Notes: a model not told the origin generated them from the sequence alone. Positions 8,822 through 18,632 are shown, numbered from the stretch's first letter. The stretch is 64,000 nt of DNA from Corynebacterium gerontici (GCF_003813985.1 NZ_CP033897.1:1736001-1800000), one strand, 5' to 3'. Made by a program: numbers and translations.

Positions 8822-10336
8822 TTAGCCCTGCCAGCGCTCGCGGTCGGCTTCTTGGCCATCGCCAAAATCGAACTCGTCGATCAGACCGCGACGCGCTTGG
8901 GATGCTCGTTTGCGTTCTGCGGCGGATACGCGGGTGTTGGGCGCTAGGCGCGGGTCTGTACCGCGACCGGTAAGTGGCGTATCGGCGCCGGCGCTCATGG
9001 TGGGCTCCCATTCGAAGGAGACCTCGCCAATGGTCACGGTGCAGCCGGGGCGTGCGCCCGCTTTGAAAAGCGCGTCTTCGACGCCCATGCGGGCGAGACG
9101 GTCGGCGAGGTAGCCAACTGCTTCGTCATTTTCGAAGTCGGTCTGGATGATCCACCGGGCGGGGCGCTCACCCAACACAATGTAGCCACCTTCGATCTCG
9201 GGATCTTCGACGATTTCGAAGTCTTGGCGTTGCTTCGAGCGCTTGTCCACCGCATCGGGGCGAATGATCTGCTTCGGTGCGCGCTCGGGGGCAGGCCTTG
9301 CCGCGCGTGCTTCGCGCACGAGCTCCATGAGCTTGTAGCGCAGCGGGTCCAGGCCTTGCTGCGCCACAGCGGAGATGATGAAAACCGGCCAGCCGAATTG
9401 TTCCTCAAGATCGGCCTTGACAAACTCAGCGAGTTCGCGAGCGTCAGGAATGTCTGCCTTATTCAAGATGATGATGCGCGGGCGCTCGCGAAGATCCCCG
9501 AGACCAGCATCAGCATCGAGGTCGGATTGATAGGCGGCGAGCTCGGCTTCGAGCGCCTCAATATCAGCAGCAGGATCACGGCCCGGCTCCAACGTGGCCG
9601 CGTCGACGACGTGCGCAAGCACAGCGGTCCGCTCAATGTGGCGGAGGAAGTCCAGACCGAGGCCTTTGCCCTCGGAGGCGCCAGGGATGAGGCCTGGCAC
9701 ATCGGCGATGGTGAAGGATTCATGCCCGACGTCCACCACGCCCAGGTTGGGTTGCAAGGTGGTGAAGGGGTAGTCGCCGATCTTCGGTTTCGCTGCAGAC
9801 ATCACGGAAATGAGCGAGGACTTGCCTGCCGATGGGAAGCCCACCAGGCCAACATCCGCCATCGATTTCAGCTCGAGCACTACGTCATGTGCCTCACCCG
9901 GCTCGCCTTTGAGCGCGAAACCTGGAGCCTTTCGTGCAGCAGAGGCCAAAGCCGCATTGCCAAGGCCACCGTAGCCGCCTTTGGCTGCGATGAATTGCAT
10001 GCCCAAAGAGGTCATATCTGCCAGAACATTACCGTCGGTATCCAGCACCACGGTACCGGCGGGCACTTCGAGCACCAGATCCTCGCCACGGGCACCGTTG
10101 CGGTGGTCACCGGCGCCGTTGGCACCCCGCTTCGCGCGCAGGTGCGGGCGGTAATGCAATTCGAGCAGGGTATGTACTTGGTCGGTGACTTCGAAGACGA
10201 TGTCACCCCCGTGACCACCGTTGCCACCGTCGGGGCCACCGAGCGGTTTGAATTTTTCGCGATGGATCGAAGCACAGCCATGGCCGCCATCGCCGGCTTC
10301 GAGGTGGAGAACTACGCGGTCGATGAAACGCGCCAT
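8822..10336 (-). CDS. obg: Obg-family GTPase (ribosome assembly, stress response)
   Basis: A 504-residue Obg/CgtA protein. The Gly-rich N-terminal OBG fold ([26 protein letters not shown]) is followed by the G domain with P-loop GFPSAGKSS at residues 166-174, DVPGLI (G3), and NKAD (G4). A C-terminal OCT domain covers about residues 340-425, and then a charged tail. It acts in 50S maturation and growth control. It lies downstream of rplU-rpmA as in most bacteria. The ribosome site AAAGTTAGGAAG before the ATG is formed by one arm of a recurring repeat. Confidence 0.95.
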   Translation of the reverse strand: MARFIDRVVLHLEAGDGGHGCASIHREKFKPLGGPDGGNGGHGGDIVFEVTDQVHTLLELHYRPHLRAKRGANGAGDHRNGARGEDLVLEVPAGTVVLDTDGNVLADMTSLGMQFIAAKGGYGGLGNAALASAARKAPGFALKGEPGEAHDVVLELKSMADVGLVGFPSAGKSSLISVMSAAKPKIGDYPFTTLQPNLGVVDVGHESFTIADVPGLIPGASEGKGLGLDFLRHIERTAVLAHVVDAATLEPGRDPAADIEALEAELAAYQSDLDADAGLGDLRERPRIIILNKADIPDARELAEFVKADLEEQFGWPVFIISAVAQQGLDPLRYKLMELVREARAARPAPERAPKQIIRPDAVDKRSKQRQDFEIVEDPEIEGGYIVLGERPARWIIQTDFENDEAVGYLADRLARMGVEDALFKAGARPGCTVTIGEVSFEWEPTMSAGADTPLTGRGTDPRLAPNTRVSAAERKRASQARRGLIDEFDFGDGQEADRERWQG

Positions 10337-10346
10337 GGTGATATCT

Positions 10347-10371
10347 TCCTAACTTTCGCTAAAAGTAAGGA
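10347..10371. repeat. Imperfect TCCTAACTTT / AAAAGTAAGGA inverted repeat upstream of obg
   Basis: Ten-base arms with one mismatch around a cgct loop. On the minus strand the arm nearer obg (AGTTAGGAAG) provides the obg Shine-Dalgarno. Confidence 0.6.
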
Positions 10372-10409
10372 GAGCACCTGCCCCTTGTGTGAAGGTGCGG
10401 TGCTCTCCT
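10369..10409 (-). terminator. Intrinsic terminator or attenuator after rpmA
   Basis: GGAGAGCACC at 10369-10378 pairs with GGTGCTCTCC at 10400-10409, giving a 10-bp perfect stem just after rpmA and before obg. No long T-run follows, so partial read-through into obg is likely. Confidence 0.6.
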
Positions 10410-10424
10410 AAAAGTGTTGCTCGT

Positions 10425-10685
10425 TTAGACCTCGACGGCCTCAACGATGTTCACGGTGCGACGGTTGCGCTTGGTGGCGAACTGCACATTGCCTGCCTTG
10501 AGCGCGAACAGCGTATCGTCGCCGCCACGGCCGACGTTCTCACCTGGGTGGAACTTGGTGCCGCGCTGACGGACGAGGATCTCGCCTGCGTTCACACGCT
10601 GACCACCGAAGCGCTTGACGCCTAGGCGCTTTGCCTCGGAGTCACGGCCGTTGCTGGAGCTGGATGCACCCTTCTTGTGTGCCAT
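10425..10685 (-). CDS. rpmA: Ribosomal protein bL27
   Basis: An 86-residue large-subunit protein starting [29 protein letters not shown], the conserved bL27 N-terminus that reaches towards the peptidyl-transferase centre. It has no N-terminal cleavable extension of the Firmicutes type. AGGAGGG lies 10 bp upstream of the ATG. It follows rplU by 42 bp and precedes obg. Confidence 0.98.
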   Translation of the reverse strand: MAHKKGASSSSNGRDSEAKRLGVKRFGGQRVNAGEILVRQRGTKFHPGENVGRGGDDTLFALKAGNVQFATKRNRRTVNIVEAVEV

Positions 10686-10727
10686 GTGGTTTCCCTCCTA
10701 AAAAGGTGTTGCGTAAGGCCGTGAGGC

Positions 10728-11033
10728 TTACTTGATACCGGTGATCTTCAGCAGGGTCAGCTTTTGGCGGTGACCCTGGCGCTTCTTGTAACCGGTCTTG
10801 TTCTTGTACTTCAGGATCTTGATCTTCGGGCCTTTGACCTGCTCGACGATCTCAGCGTTGACGCTCACCTTAGCGAGCTCATCGGCCTTGGTGGTCACAT
10901 CGGCGCCGTCGACGAGCATGATCGGGGTGAGTGCAACGGTCGAACCCTGCTCACCCTCGATCTTCTCGACCTTGACGAGGTCACCTTCGGCAACCTTGTA
11001 CTGCTTGCCGCCGGTCTTGACGATCGCGTACAT
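10728..11033 (-). CDS. rplU: Ribosomal protein bL21
   Basis: A 101-residue large-subunit protein beginning [24 protein letters not shown], with the C-terminal [14 protein letters not shown] signature (YKKRQGHRQ). First gene of the rplU-rpmA pair. A GC-rich stem-loop lies in the 167-bp leader between it and rne. Confidence 0.98.
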   Translation of the reverse strand: MYAIVKTGGKQYKVAEGDLVKVEKIEGEQGSTVALTPIMLVDGADVTTKADELAKVSVNAEIVEQVKGPKIKILKYKNKTGYKKRQGHRQKLTLLKITGIK

Positions 11034-11117
11034 ACGAGGGCTACCCCTTAATCTCTACTCGGCTCAGGCATCCGGTGATCCCGGCCGCCTGAATGGTTTT
11101 ATTTTCGTTTACTCAAG

Positions 11118-11153
11118 CTGTTTGCGAGCACGGCGCAAGGCCGTGCAAAACAG
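11118..11153 (-). ncRNA. Stem-loop in the rne-rplU intergenic region (possible L21 leader or terminator)
   Basis: CTGTTT..AACAG outer pairs enclose GCACGGC-gcaa-GGCCGTGC, a strong compact hairpin about 85 bp before the rplU start. It could end the rne transcript, or be a ribosomal-protein leader through which L21 controls its own synthesis. L21 leaders are known in Firmicutes; this equivalent is inference. Confidence 0.4.
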
Positions 11154-11200
11154 CGACTGTCAAAGACTACCCTTTAGCATGGCCAATTGCCAAACTTGGG

Positions 11201-13882
11201 CTACTTATGGGTTCGGCGAGTCGCTCGACGACGTCCCCTGCGCTGCCCACCAGACTTTGCAGCCTCGGACTTCACCGGCGCATTCGCTTTGGCTTCATGC
11301 TGCTTCGCAGGCGACTTCTTCGCCGGAGCAGGTGTGCTGCGACGAACCGCGCGGCGACGCCCCTTGCGGGACACCACCTTCACCTCAGGCGCACTCTGCT
11401 CGGCGGGTGCGGGCTCTGGTTGCTGGGGCTGCTCGAAATCCTCGCGCTTTGGCTCATGATCGGAGCGGGAGTTGCCACGCACTTTGCGGCGGCGGCGCGG
11501 GGAGGCGTCGAAAAGCTCCTTCGCCTCTTCGTAGCTGCGCGCGGGCATGTGATCGCGACCGGAGGGCTCATCGGGTTCTTCGGCCTCGGCGCGTTCGAGG
11601 GCGGCGATGGCGATGTCGGCGGTGCTGCTTTCCTTGCGGTTGCTGCGCTTATTGCGACGCTTGCGCTTCGGCGGGGTGGGCTCGTCGTTGTCGATCACGA
11701 CAGCGTCGGCAAGCTCTTCAAGGGAGGGCTTTTCCTCATCCTTGTGCATCGCAACCGCCGCTGGGTGCGCGGCGGGATCCTGATGGCGCACGCCGTGGTC
11801 CTGCTTGCGGCGGAACTTCTTGGGTACCTCGGGTTCCTCGATGGGATCATCGTGGATGATCACGCCCCGGCCTTCGCAGTGCTCGCACTCGGTGGTGAAC
11901 GTCTCCAACAAGCCGGTGCCCAGGCGCTTTCGCGTCATCTGCACCAGGCCAAGGGAGGTGACCTCGGAAATCTGGTGTCGGGTGCGGTCGCGCCCCAGCG
12001 CCTCAGTCAGGCGACGCAACACCAAATCCTGATTTTCAGGCAACACCATATCGATGAAGTCCACCACGATCATGCCACCCAGATCCCGCAGGCGCATTTG
12101 GCGGACGATTTCCTCGGCAGCCTCCAGGTTGTTGCGCGTCACCGTTTCTTCCAGGTTTCCACCCGAGCCAGTGAACTTGCCGGTATTGACGTCAATGACG
12201 GTCATGGCTTCGGTGCGGTCGATAACCAACGTGCCGCCAGAGGGCAGCCACACCTTGCGCGAAAGTGCCTTCTTAATCTGCTCGTCGATGCGGTATTCCT
12301 CGAAGGCGTCATGGCCATCGTGCGCATCACGGTCGAAGCGCTCCAGACGCTCCATGAGCTCCGGGGCCACCGACTGTACGTACGCCTTGACGGTGTTCCA
12401 GGAACGCGAACCGTCCACTACGAGGCGGTGGAAATCCTCGTTGAAGAGGTCGCGAACCACCTTGACCAGCATGTTCGGCTCTTCATAGAGCGTGACGGGC
12501 TGCGAGGACTTCGCCTCGCGCTGTTTTTCGGCACGCTCGGAGAGTTGATTCCACAACGTATCGAGGCGGCGGACGTCCGCATTGATCTGGTCCTCGTGCA
12601 CGCCCTCGGCAGCTGTGCGGATAATGGCACCACCGTGTTCTGGCATGACGTCTTTGAGGATCTTCTTCAGACGCTGACGCTCACCGGCTGGCAGCTTCCT
12701 GGAAATGCCGGCGGATCGGCCGTTAGGCACGTACACCAGGTAGCGGCCGGCCAGTGAAACTTGCATGGTCAAACGTGCGCCCTTGTGCCCCACGGGGTCC
12801 TTGGACACCTGCACGAGCACCGGGTCGCCAGGGCGGAATGCCTGCTCGATGCGTCGGCTTCGCCCGCCCAGCCCGAGGGAACGCCAATTCACCTCGCCGG
12901 CGTATAGCACGGCGTTGCGGCCTTGCCCGATATCAATGAAGGCAGCCTCCATGCTTGGCAACACGTTTTGCACACGTCCGAGGTAGATATTGCCCACCAT
13001 CGAGGATTGGGTTTCGCTGGTGACGAAGTGCTCCACCAGCATGCCGTCTTCGAGCACGCCAACTTGTGTGACAGTGCCCGGATGATCTTCGCGCTCACGT
13101 TCGCGCACCACCATGGTGCGTTCCACGGATTCGCGGCGTGCGAGGAACTCCGCTTCGGACACGATATGGCGCTTCTTGCGTTGTTCATCGCGCATTTCCG
13201 CGCGGCGTCGCCGTTGTGCTTCCAGGCGGGTGGAACCGGAGATGGCCTTCGGCTCCTCGATGACCTCAGTAGACTCGGCTACCTCCGCCTGCTGCTCGGT
13301 GGGTTCCTCATGCTTGCGCCCGCGACCGGTGCCCCGACGACCACGACGACGCTTCTTCGCGGCGGCGTCTTCCTCTTCATCATCTTCAGGTTGCGCGGCC
13401 ACCGCTTCCACTGGCTTCGGGGGGATGAACACTGGGATCGCCGCAGCAACGGGGGCAGGCTTTTCGACGTCCACTGCCTCAACCTTGGGAGCCTCATCCG
13501 CGGGAGTTGCGATACCCGCATCGAGCTCCTGATCAACCTTCTGCTTGATCTGCTCGATTTCGTTTTCGACGTTCTTTTCCACGCGGTGGCGCAGTTTGCT
13601 TTCGTCAGCGGGCTGCTGCTCCCCGCGAGCCAAATGATCGAGCACAGCATTGACTTCCGCAGGAGAAAGCACAGACTGCGCCACCTTGACAATGCCGATA
13701 GTTTGCAAGGCTTCGATCATGAACTTCGAGTTCGCCTTCAATTCGCGCGTCAGCGTGTACACGCGAGTCTTTTCCGGGATATTCGAACGATCGTATTCGC
13801 GAGCTTGCTTGGCGATCATTTTTAAATCCAAAGGCTCTGCCTTTGGATACTTCCGCGGCCGCCCGGGGCTCCTTTTCGACAT
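11201..13882 (-). CDS. rne: Ribonuclease E/G
   Basis: About 893 residues from the ATG at 13880-13882 (MSKRSPGRPRKYPK); an in-frame ATG at 14005 would add 41 residues. RNase E/G starts decay of mRNA and processes rRNA. The order is unusual compared with E. coli: a basic GRPRK start; an IF2-N-like helical module (VYTLTRELKANSKFMIEALQTIGI); a long acidic and RRGRR-rich linker; then the catalytic core with an S1-type domain (MVGNIYLGRVQNVLPSMEAAFIDIG), catalytic acidic motif (MTVIDVNTGKFTG) and Zn-link CEHCEGRG; and a basic tail. Actinobacterial enzymes have such N-terminal extensions. Copies of GTCGAAAAG lie at 11507, 13460 and over the start at 13872. Confidence 0.93.
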   Translation of the reverse strand: MSKRSPGRPRKYPKAEPLDLKMIAKQAREYDRSNIPEKTRVYTLTRELKANSKFMIEALQTIGIVKVAQSVLSPAEVNAVLDHLARGEQQPADESKLRHRVEKNVENEIEQIKQKVDQELDAGIATPADEAPKVEAVDVEKPAPVAAAIPVFIPPKPVEAVAAQPEDDEEEDAAAKKRRRGRRGTGRGRKHEEPTEQQAEVAESTEVIEEPKAISGSTRLEAQRRRRAEMRDEQRKKRHIVSEAEFLARRESVERTMVVREREREDHPGTVTQVGVLEDGMLVEHFVTSETQSSMVGNIYLGRVQNVLPSMEAAFIDIGQGRNAVLYAGEVNWRSLGLGGRSRRIEQAFRPGDPVLVQVSKDPVGHKGARLTMQVSLAGRYLVYVPNGRSAGISRKLPAGERQRLKKILKDVMPEHGGAIIRTAAEGVHEDQINADVRRLDTLWNQLSERAEKQREAKSSQPVTLYEEPNMLVKVVRDLFNEDFHRLVVDGSRSWNTVKAYVQSVAPELMERLERFDRDAHDGHDAFEEYRIDEQIKKALSRKVWLPSGGTLVIDRTEAMTVIDVNTGKFTGSGGNLEETVTRNNLEAAEEIVRQMRLRDLGGMIVVDFIDMVLPENQDLVLRRLTEALGRDRTRHQISEVTSLGLVQMTRKRLGTGLLETFTTECEHCEGRGVIIHDDPIEEPEVPKKFRRKQDHGVRHQDPAAHPAAVAMHKDEEKPSLEELADAVVIDNDEPTPPKRKRRNKRSNRKESSTADIAIAALERAEAEEPDEPSGRDHMPARSYEEAKELFDASPRRRRKVRGNSRSDHEPKREDFEQPQQPEPAPAEQSAPEVKVVSRKGRRRAVRRSTPAPAKKSPAKQHEAKANAPVKSEAAKSGGQRRGRRRATRRTHK

Positions 13883-14085
13883 AGTGGTGCCTACTTCCAT
13901 TGTTGTTGCATCCGGGCGCTGGTCGATGAAATGTTCTCGCCGCCGCCGCACAGATGCCGTGTAGTTGTAAAAGGTGGTAGGTCGATGTTCAGCGATCTCG
14001 CCCATACTATTGCGTGTTCCTCCGGGCGGAGCGAAGCATCAAGCCTGCCAACATTCTTTCACACCCCTGGGGCAAAAAGGCCAAA

Positions 14086-14114
14086 GGGCACCATCGAGAA
14101 ACACGACGGTGCCC
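14086..14114 (-). terminator. Intrinsic terminator after ndk
   Basis: GGGCACCATCG and CGACGGTGCCC form an 11-bp stem with one mismatch. On the minus strand it is followed by TTTGGCCTTTTTG. Lies 16 bp after the ndk stop. Confidence 0.7.
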
Positions 14115-14130
14115 AGTAATGCTAAGGCGA

Positions 14131-14541
14131 TCAGAGGTTCGGGAACCAGATGCTGATCTCGCGAGCAGCAGACTCCTCGGAATCGGAGCCGTGCACAACG
14201 TTGGATGCAACCTCCAAGGCGAAGTCGCCACGAATCGTGCCGGGCGTTGCCTTCGCTACGGGATCGGTGCCTCCGGCGAGCTGACGCCAGGCCTCGATAG
14301 CACGGGGACCTTCAACAACGCCAGCGATCAGCGGTGCGGAGGTGATGAAATCCACCAGCTCACCAAAGAAGGGCTTGTCGGAGTGCTCCGCGTAGTGCTT
14401 CTCGGCAGTTTCGCGATCAGCAACGCGCAGGTCAAGGGCGGCGAGCTTGAGGCCCTTGCGCTCGATGCGGGCAAGGATTTCGCCCACGAGTCCACGTTCA
14501 ACGCCGTCGGGCTTGATCAGAATCAGAGTACGTTCAGTCAT
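14131..14541 (-). CDS. ndk: Nucleoside diphosphate kinase
   Basis: A 136-residue enzyme that moves the gamma-phosphate from ATP to other nucleoside diphosphates through a phospho-His intermediate. It starts [20 protein letters not shown] at the ATG at 14539-14541; in-frame codons further upstream have no family similarity. The active-site His is H117 in [11 protein letters not shown]. It stands directly upstream of rne on the same strand, as in C. glutamicum. Confidence 0.97.
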   Translation of the reverse strand: MTERTLILIKPDGVERGLVGEILARIERKGLKLAALDLRVADRETAEKHYAEHSDKPFFGELVDFITSAPLIAGVVEGPRAIEAWRQLAGGTDPVAKATPGTIRGDFALEVASNVVHGSDSEESAAREISIWFPNL

Positions 14542-14597
14542 GCCTAGATACTCTAGCGAAACAACCCGGAACAAACCTGCGGCGGCTACCCCCGGGC

Positions 14598-14607
14598 GTC
14601 GAAAAGC
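14598..14607. repeat. Dispersed word GTCGAAAAGC between ndk and the pirin gene
   Basis: Ten-base exact copy, 16 bp before the pirin ATG in the divergent promoter region. Confidence 0.65.
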
Positions 14608-14622
14608 AGCATACTGGTTGCC

Positions 14623-15543
14623 ATGACTGCAATCGAGACCATTTCCTCCCGCGAAGTGCCGCTGGGTGGACCGCGCGCAATGAGGGTGATGCGCACGCTG
14701 CCACACAAGCAGCGCCCCACCATCGGTGCCTGGTGCTTTGCCGATCACTATGGGCCCGATGAGCTACGCATGGACGTGCCACCGCACCCACACACCGGCC
14801 TGCAGACGGTGAGCTGGCTCTTTGAAGGCGAAATCAAACACGACGACGCCGGCGACAACCACGCGCTGGTACACCCAGGTGATCTCGTCATCATGACGGC
14901 TGGCCACGGCATCTCGCACTCAGAAGTCTCGGTATCGAAACGCCTGCACGGTGTGCAATTGTGGACGGTACTGCCCTTGGAACACCGCGATACTGAGCGC
15001 CGCCTTGACGTCTACCAAGTACCGCGCACCGAACTGGACTGCGGCTACGCCTACGTCTACCTAGGCTCACTACTAGGGCAGGTCTCGCCGGTCAAGACGT
15101 TTACTCCCCTGCTCGGTGCGGAGATTGTGCTCAATCCCGGCACCACGCTTCGCCTAGAACTCAACCCCGAATTTGAGCACGGTGTGCTGCTCGACAACGG
15201 CCAAGTTGAAGTCGAGGGGGTGCGCATCGAACCCAGCGAAATTGTATATGCGGGCATCGGCGAGCACTCACTCCAGGTTCGCAACACCTCTAAGACGACG
15301 GCGCGCGTCGTGGTGCTCGGCGGCGAACCTTTCCAGGAGGAGTTCGTCATGTGGTGGAACTTCATCGGGCGCAGCCACGAAGAAATCGAACGATTCCGCC
15401 AACAATGGCAAAGCCAAGACGAACGCTTCGGCTCCTTCGAAGGCTATGAAGGCACAGGCCCCGCTTGGCTTCCCGCCCCCGCACTACCCAACGCTGCCAT
15501 GCGCCCACGCAAGCCGCGCGAACCGCACGCACAAGAAAGGTAA
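14623..15543 (+). CDS. Pirin family protein (cupin)
   Basis: A 306-residue two-cupin pirin. The N-terminal metal site is visible as [25 protein letters not shown] (His-x-His, and the distal His/Glu in [10 protein letters not shown]). C-terminal pirin domain around [21 protein letters not shown]. Bacterial pirins may act as quercetinases or as redox-sensing partners; which applies here is unknown. The start [27 protein letters not shown] is typical, with no clear Shine-Dalgarno, so the transcript may be leaderless. It ends 3 bp before the next gene, giving a two-gene operon. Confidence 0.9.
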   Translation: MTAIETISSREVPLGGPRAMRVMRTLPHKQRPTIGAWCFADHYGPDELRMDVPPHPHTGLQTVSWLFEGEIKHDDAGDNHALVHPGDLVIMTAGHGISHSEVSVSKRLHGVQLWTVLPLEHRDTERRLDVYQVPRTELDCGYAYVYLGSLLGQVSPVKTFTPLLGAEIVLNPGTTLRLELNPEFEHGVLLDNGQVEVEGVRIEPSEIVYAGIGEHSLQVRNTSKTTARVVVLGGEPFQEEFVMWWNFIGRSHEEIERFRQQWQSQDERFGSFEGYEGTGPAWLPAPALPNAAMRPRKPREPHAQER

Positions 15544-15546
15544 ATC

Positions 15547-16449
15547 GTGAAAGTTTTTGACTACGCGGAAGTGCAAGCCCGCATTTCGCCAGCGCGCGCC
15601 CTCTCCCTCCTAACTTCTGCCCTGAAATCAGGCTTTGAACCTGCCGACGACCCCGCGCGCAGCATCACCCCCGTACCCGCCGGCCAGATTCTCTCCATGC
15701 CCGCCGCGATCCCCGGATGGGCAGGCGCCAAAATTATCGGCCTGGCACCTGGGAACACGGATCTGCCGCGCATCGACGGCACCTACGTGCTTTTCGACGG
15801 CCCCACGCTCCAGCTCAAAGCCGTCATCGACGGGGTAGCACTGACCAATATTCGCACCCCCGCTGTGAGCGCCCTCGCAGCAACCAAACTGCTCGCACCC
15901 GGCGTGGTGGACAAGATGGTGGTGTTTGGCACCGGCCCTCAAGGCGTGGGGCACGCCCGCGCTCTGGCTGATCTACGCTCGGTGCGCGATTGCGTACTCG
16001 TTGGCCGCGACACGGAAAAGGCAGAGGCCGCCGTGGCCGAATTAGCATCGATGGGGATTACCGCGCGAGTTGGCTCGGCCCCTGATGCCAAGGACGCCGA
16101 CGTGATCGTATGCGCCACTTCCGCCGGCTCTCCCCTCTTCGAGGCGGCAGATGTGCGCGATGACGTCTGCGTACTGGCAATCGGCTCCCACGAAACCGAC
16201 CGCCGCGAGGTACCAAGCGCATTGATGTCGCGGGCGCTCGTCGTGGTGGAAGACGTTTCGACAGCTCTGCGCGAAGCCGGCGATGTGGTGATGGCGATCG
16301 AAGACGGCTCGATAGCTGAATCGGATTTGCACACGTTGAAAGGCTTGGTACTGGAAGAGGTCGAGGTGGACTACACCAAGCCGCGCGTGTTCAAGGGCAC
16401 CGGCATGAGCTGGGAAGACCTCGCCGTTGCTGTGGGGATGATGGAGTAG
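15547..16449 (+). CDS. Ornithine cyclodeaminase / mu-crystallin family protein
   Basis: A 300-residue NAD(P)-binding enzyme starting at GTG 15547 with AGAAAGG just upstream. Family signs are the IRTPAVSALAATKLLAP segment and the Rossmann motif VVFGTGPQGVGHARAL. Members include ornithine cyclodeaminase, alanine dehydrogenase and ketimine reductases; the residue set does not let me choose. It is transcriptionally coupled to the pirin gene. The N-terminal stretch LSLLTSA is encoded by TCC CTC CTA ACT, a copy of the dispersed AGTTAGGAG word. Confidence 0.85.
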   Translation: MKVFDYAEVQARISPARALSLLTSALKSGFEPADDPARSITPVPAGQILSMPAAIPGWAGAKIIGLAPGNTDLPRIDGTYVLFDGPTLQLKAVIDGVALTNIRTPAVSALAATKLLAPGVVDKMVVFGTGPQGVGHARALADLRSVRDCVLVGRDTEKAEAAVAELASMGITARVGSAPDAKDADVIVCATSAGSPLFEAADVRDDVCVLAIGSHETDRREVPSALMSRALVVVEDVSTALREAGDVVMAIEDGSIAESDLHTLKGLVLEEVEVDYTKPRVFKGTGMSWEDLAVAVGMME

Positions 16450-16461
16450 TCAGGCAAAGTG

Positions 16462-16496
16462 AAACCCTGCCGCGGAAACATTCGCGACAGGGTTTT
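16462..16496. terminator. Bidirectional terminator between ornithine-cyclodeaminase-like gene and symporter
   Basis: AAACCCTGCCGCG and CGCGACAGGGTTT pair (one mismatch) and are followed by TTATTT on the plus strand. The two flanking genes converge here. Confidence 0.85.
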
Positions 16497-16510
16497 ATTT
16501 GTGATCGCCA

Positions 16511-17929
16511 CTAGTGACTGTAGCGATCCAGGTCCACCTGCGGGGTGGGCTGCAGTTCGGCAGCAGGGTTGTTGCTGACGGTGGGGTTGTGCATGTCCAC
16601 GTGGGTGTCGTCGGGAAGCTCCTCATAAGGAATCTTGCCGTCGAGTACGTCGTGGACGCGCTGGCGGTCGACGGTGCTAGTCCACTTGCCCACGAGCAGG
16701 GTGGCGACAGCGTTGCCGGAGAAGTTGGTGAGCGCACGGGCTTCGGACATGAAGCGGTCGATGCCGACGATGATGCCCACGCCGTCGAGAAGCTCGGGGC
16801 GATGCGACTGCAGACCAGCGGTGAGCGCTGCGAGGCCGCCGCCGGTGACGCCTGCCGCCCCCTTCGAGGCGATAATCATAAACAGCAGCAGTGCGATCTG
16901 TTCGCCCATGTCCATGGGTTTGTTCATGGCGTCGGCGATGAAGATGGACGCCATGGTGAGGTAAATGGCGGTGCCGTCCAGATTGAAGGAGTAGCCAGTG
17001 GGCACGACGATGCCGACGGTGGACTTGTCGACGCCCACGTGTTCCATCTTTCGCATCAAGTTAGGAAGGGCGGATTCCGAGGACGATGTTGCGACGATGA
17101 GCAGGAACTCGCGCGCCAGGTACTTCACCAGTTTGAAGATGTTGAAACCGGCGAAGATCTTCAAGATCAAGCCGAGGATCACGAAGACGAAGAGGAAGCA
17201 AGTGATGTAGAAGGCCAGCATGAGGATGGCCATCTGCTTCACAGATTCGATGCCCGTTTGTCCCACTACGCCGGCGATGGCGCCGAAGGCACCGATGGGG
17301 GCGAGCCAGAGGATCATGTTGAGGATCTTGAAGGAAAGCCGCTGCAGGTGCGCGATGGCACCGAGGATGGGCTCGCCACGCTTGCCCATGGACTGCACAG
17401 CAAAGCCGGTGAGCAGCGCCACGAAGAGCACCTGAAGAATATTGCCGCTGGTGAAGGACGAGAAGATCGTGGTGGGGATAATGCCTAGGAGGAAGTCGAT
17501 GGTGCCGTGGCTTTCGGCGGCGTTCTTCGCCACGAGGGAATCAGCGGCACCCTTGGATGCCTCAATGTTGAGTCCCGAGCCGGGCTGAATGAGGTTGCCC
17601 ACGAGCAGGCCCACGCCGAGGGCAAAAGTGGACATGGTGATGAAGTACGCCAGGGCGAGGCCACCTGCCTTACCGACGGTTGCCGCCGCGCGCACCGAAC
17701 CGATACCCAGCACGATGGTGCAGAAGATGACGGCTGGGATCATCATGACGATCAGGTGCACGAATGCGGTACCGAGCACTTTAAATCCTTTGGCAGCTTC
17801 TGGTGCTACCAGGCCGAAGATGATGCCTGCGATCACGGCGATGATGACGCCGATGTAGAGCCAGTGCGAGCGGTCTTTGTGCCCGCCTTTTGGCTCAGGG
17901 ATTTTTGGGGAACTGGAGCTTGTTGCCAT
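16511..17929 (-). CDS. Dicarboxylate/amino acid:cation symporter (DAACS family)
   Basis: A 472-residue membrane transporter of the glutamate/C4-dicarboxylate family (DctA/GltP). About eight membrane helices plus two re-entrant loops; the serine-rich loop ATSSSESALPNLMRKME and the GYSFNLDGTAIYLTMAS segment form the substrate and sodium sites. It probably takes up succinate, fumarate, malate or glutamate with Na+ or H+. The N-terminus (SSSSPKIPEPKGGHKDRSHW) is cytoplasmic. A monocistronic gene with its own upstream region of about 270 bp. One TTAGGA word (17056) occurs inside the gene. Confidence 0.92.
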   Translation of the reverse strand: MATSSSSPKIPEPKGGHKDRSHWLYIGVIIAVIAGIIFGLVAPEAAKGFKVLGTAFVHLIVMMIPAVIFCTIVLGIGSVRAAATVGKAGGLALAYFITMSTFALGVGLLVGNLIQPGSGLNIEASKGAADSLVAKNAAESHGTIDFLLGIIPTTIFSSFTSGNILQVLFVALLTGFAVQSMGKRGEPILGAIAHLQRLSFKILNMILWLAPIGAFGAIAGVVGQTGIESVKQMAILMLAFYITCFLFVFVILGLILKIFAGFNIFKLVKYLAREFLLIVATSSSESALPNLMRKMEHVGVDKSTVGIVVPTGYSFNLDGTAIYLTMASIFIADAMNKPMDMGEQIALLLFMIIASKGAAGVTGGGLAALTAGLQSHRPELLDGVGIIVGIDRFMSEARALTNFSGNAVATLLVGKWTSTVDRQRVHDVLDGKIPYEELPDDTHVDMHNPTVSNNPAAELQPTPQVDLDRYSH

Positions 17930-18162
17930 GCTTTTACCCTTTTTCTTTCATGCCGTGGAGCACGCGGTTACACCCGTGCTACGTATCGACGGGTTATCTC
18001 CACACCGTTTAGATTAGGGCTTGAATATTTCAGGAAAAAACCAGTGTGCGGCACGAAATCGTTGCTCATGGCACAAATAGGCAATTGTTTGCACAACAAC
18101 ACCTTTCGCCCCCTATGACGTGGAATTTTATCGAGCCACCACGCGGGAAAGCAAAAAGAAAC

Positions 18163-18194
18163 GGCCACCTCCATTTGCACTTTTGGGGGTGGCC
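18163..18194 (-). terminator. Intrinsic terminator after the valS-folC-DUF4233 operon
   Basis: GGCCACC at 18163-18169 pairs with GGTGGCC at 18188-18194; on the minus strand the stem is followed by GTTTCTTTTTG. It lies 10 bp after the DUF4233 stop. Confidence 0.75.
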
Positions 18195-18203
18195 GAAAGG
18201 TTG

Positions 18204-18632
18204 TTACATGTGTTGCGTAGTGAGCAAACCGCGCTTCATACGCTCGATGAGATTCCTGCGCAGATATAGCAAGTACCACCAAACAGCGATAAAAATGATC
18301 GCCATGATGCCCATCGATACGTGCACGAAGACACCTAGGAGGGCGGAGACCTGGATCCCGATGTCTGCCGGGATGGCCCATTTTTTGCCCTGAACAAAGC
18401 TCAGCAACAGCATCACAGTGGCCACCGCAGTCACATACACCCAGTTGAAGGTGGTCCAATAGGCACCACCGTCGACGCGCAGGATCACCGTGAGCACGAG
18501 GTAGAAAGAAATGGCCTCCATCATCATCGTGCCAGCCATGACGCCACGCAGCCCCTTCATTGGATCCTTTTCAGGAGCGTGACCTGGGCCGAGGGGGCCG
18601 TATTCGATGGTTTCGTTCTTGCGCTTGCTCAT
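18204..18632 (-). CDS. DUF4233 domain membrane protein
   Basis: A 142-residue protein with about four membrane helices (GVMAGTMMMEAISFYLVLTVIL, FNWVYVTAVATVMLLLSFV, IGIQVSALLGVFVHVSMGIMAIIFIAVWWYLLYL). The family is found in actinobacteria, typically just after folC; no function is established. The ATG overlaps the folC TGA by four bases, so it is co-translated with folC. Confidence 0.9.
   Translation of the reverse strand: MSKRKNETIEYGPLGPGHAPEKDPMKGLRGVMAGTMMMEAISFYLVLTVILRVDGGAYWTTFNWVYVTAVATVMLLLSFVQGKKWAIPADIGIQVSALLGVFVHVSMGIMAIIFIAVWWYLLYLRRNLIERMKRGLLTTQHM

Noticed and set aside
11093-12757. Long plus-strand open frame opposite rne
   Set aside because: A GC-rich shadow of the rne coding strand, with no family features and no ribosome site.
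14131-14748. Longer start for ndk reaching into the pirin gene
   Set aside because: Residues before [13 protein letters not shown] have no similarity to Ndk, and the extension overlaps the divergent pirin gene.
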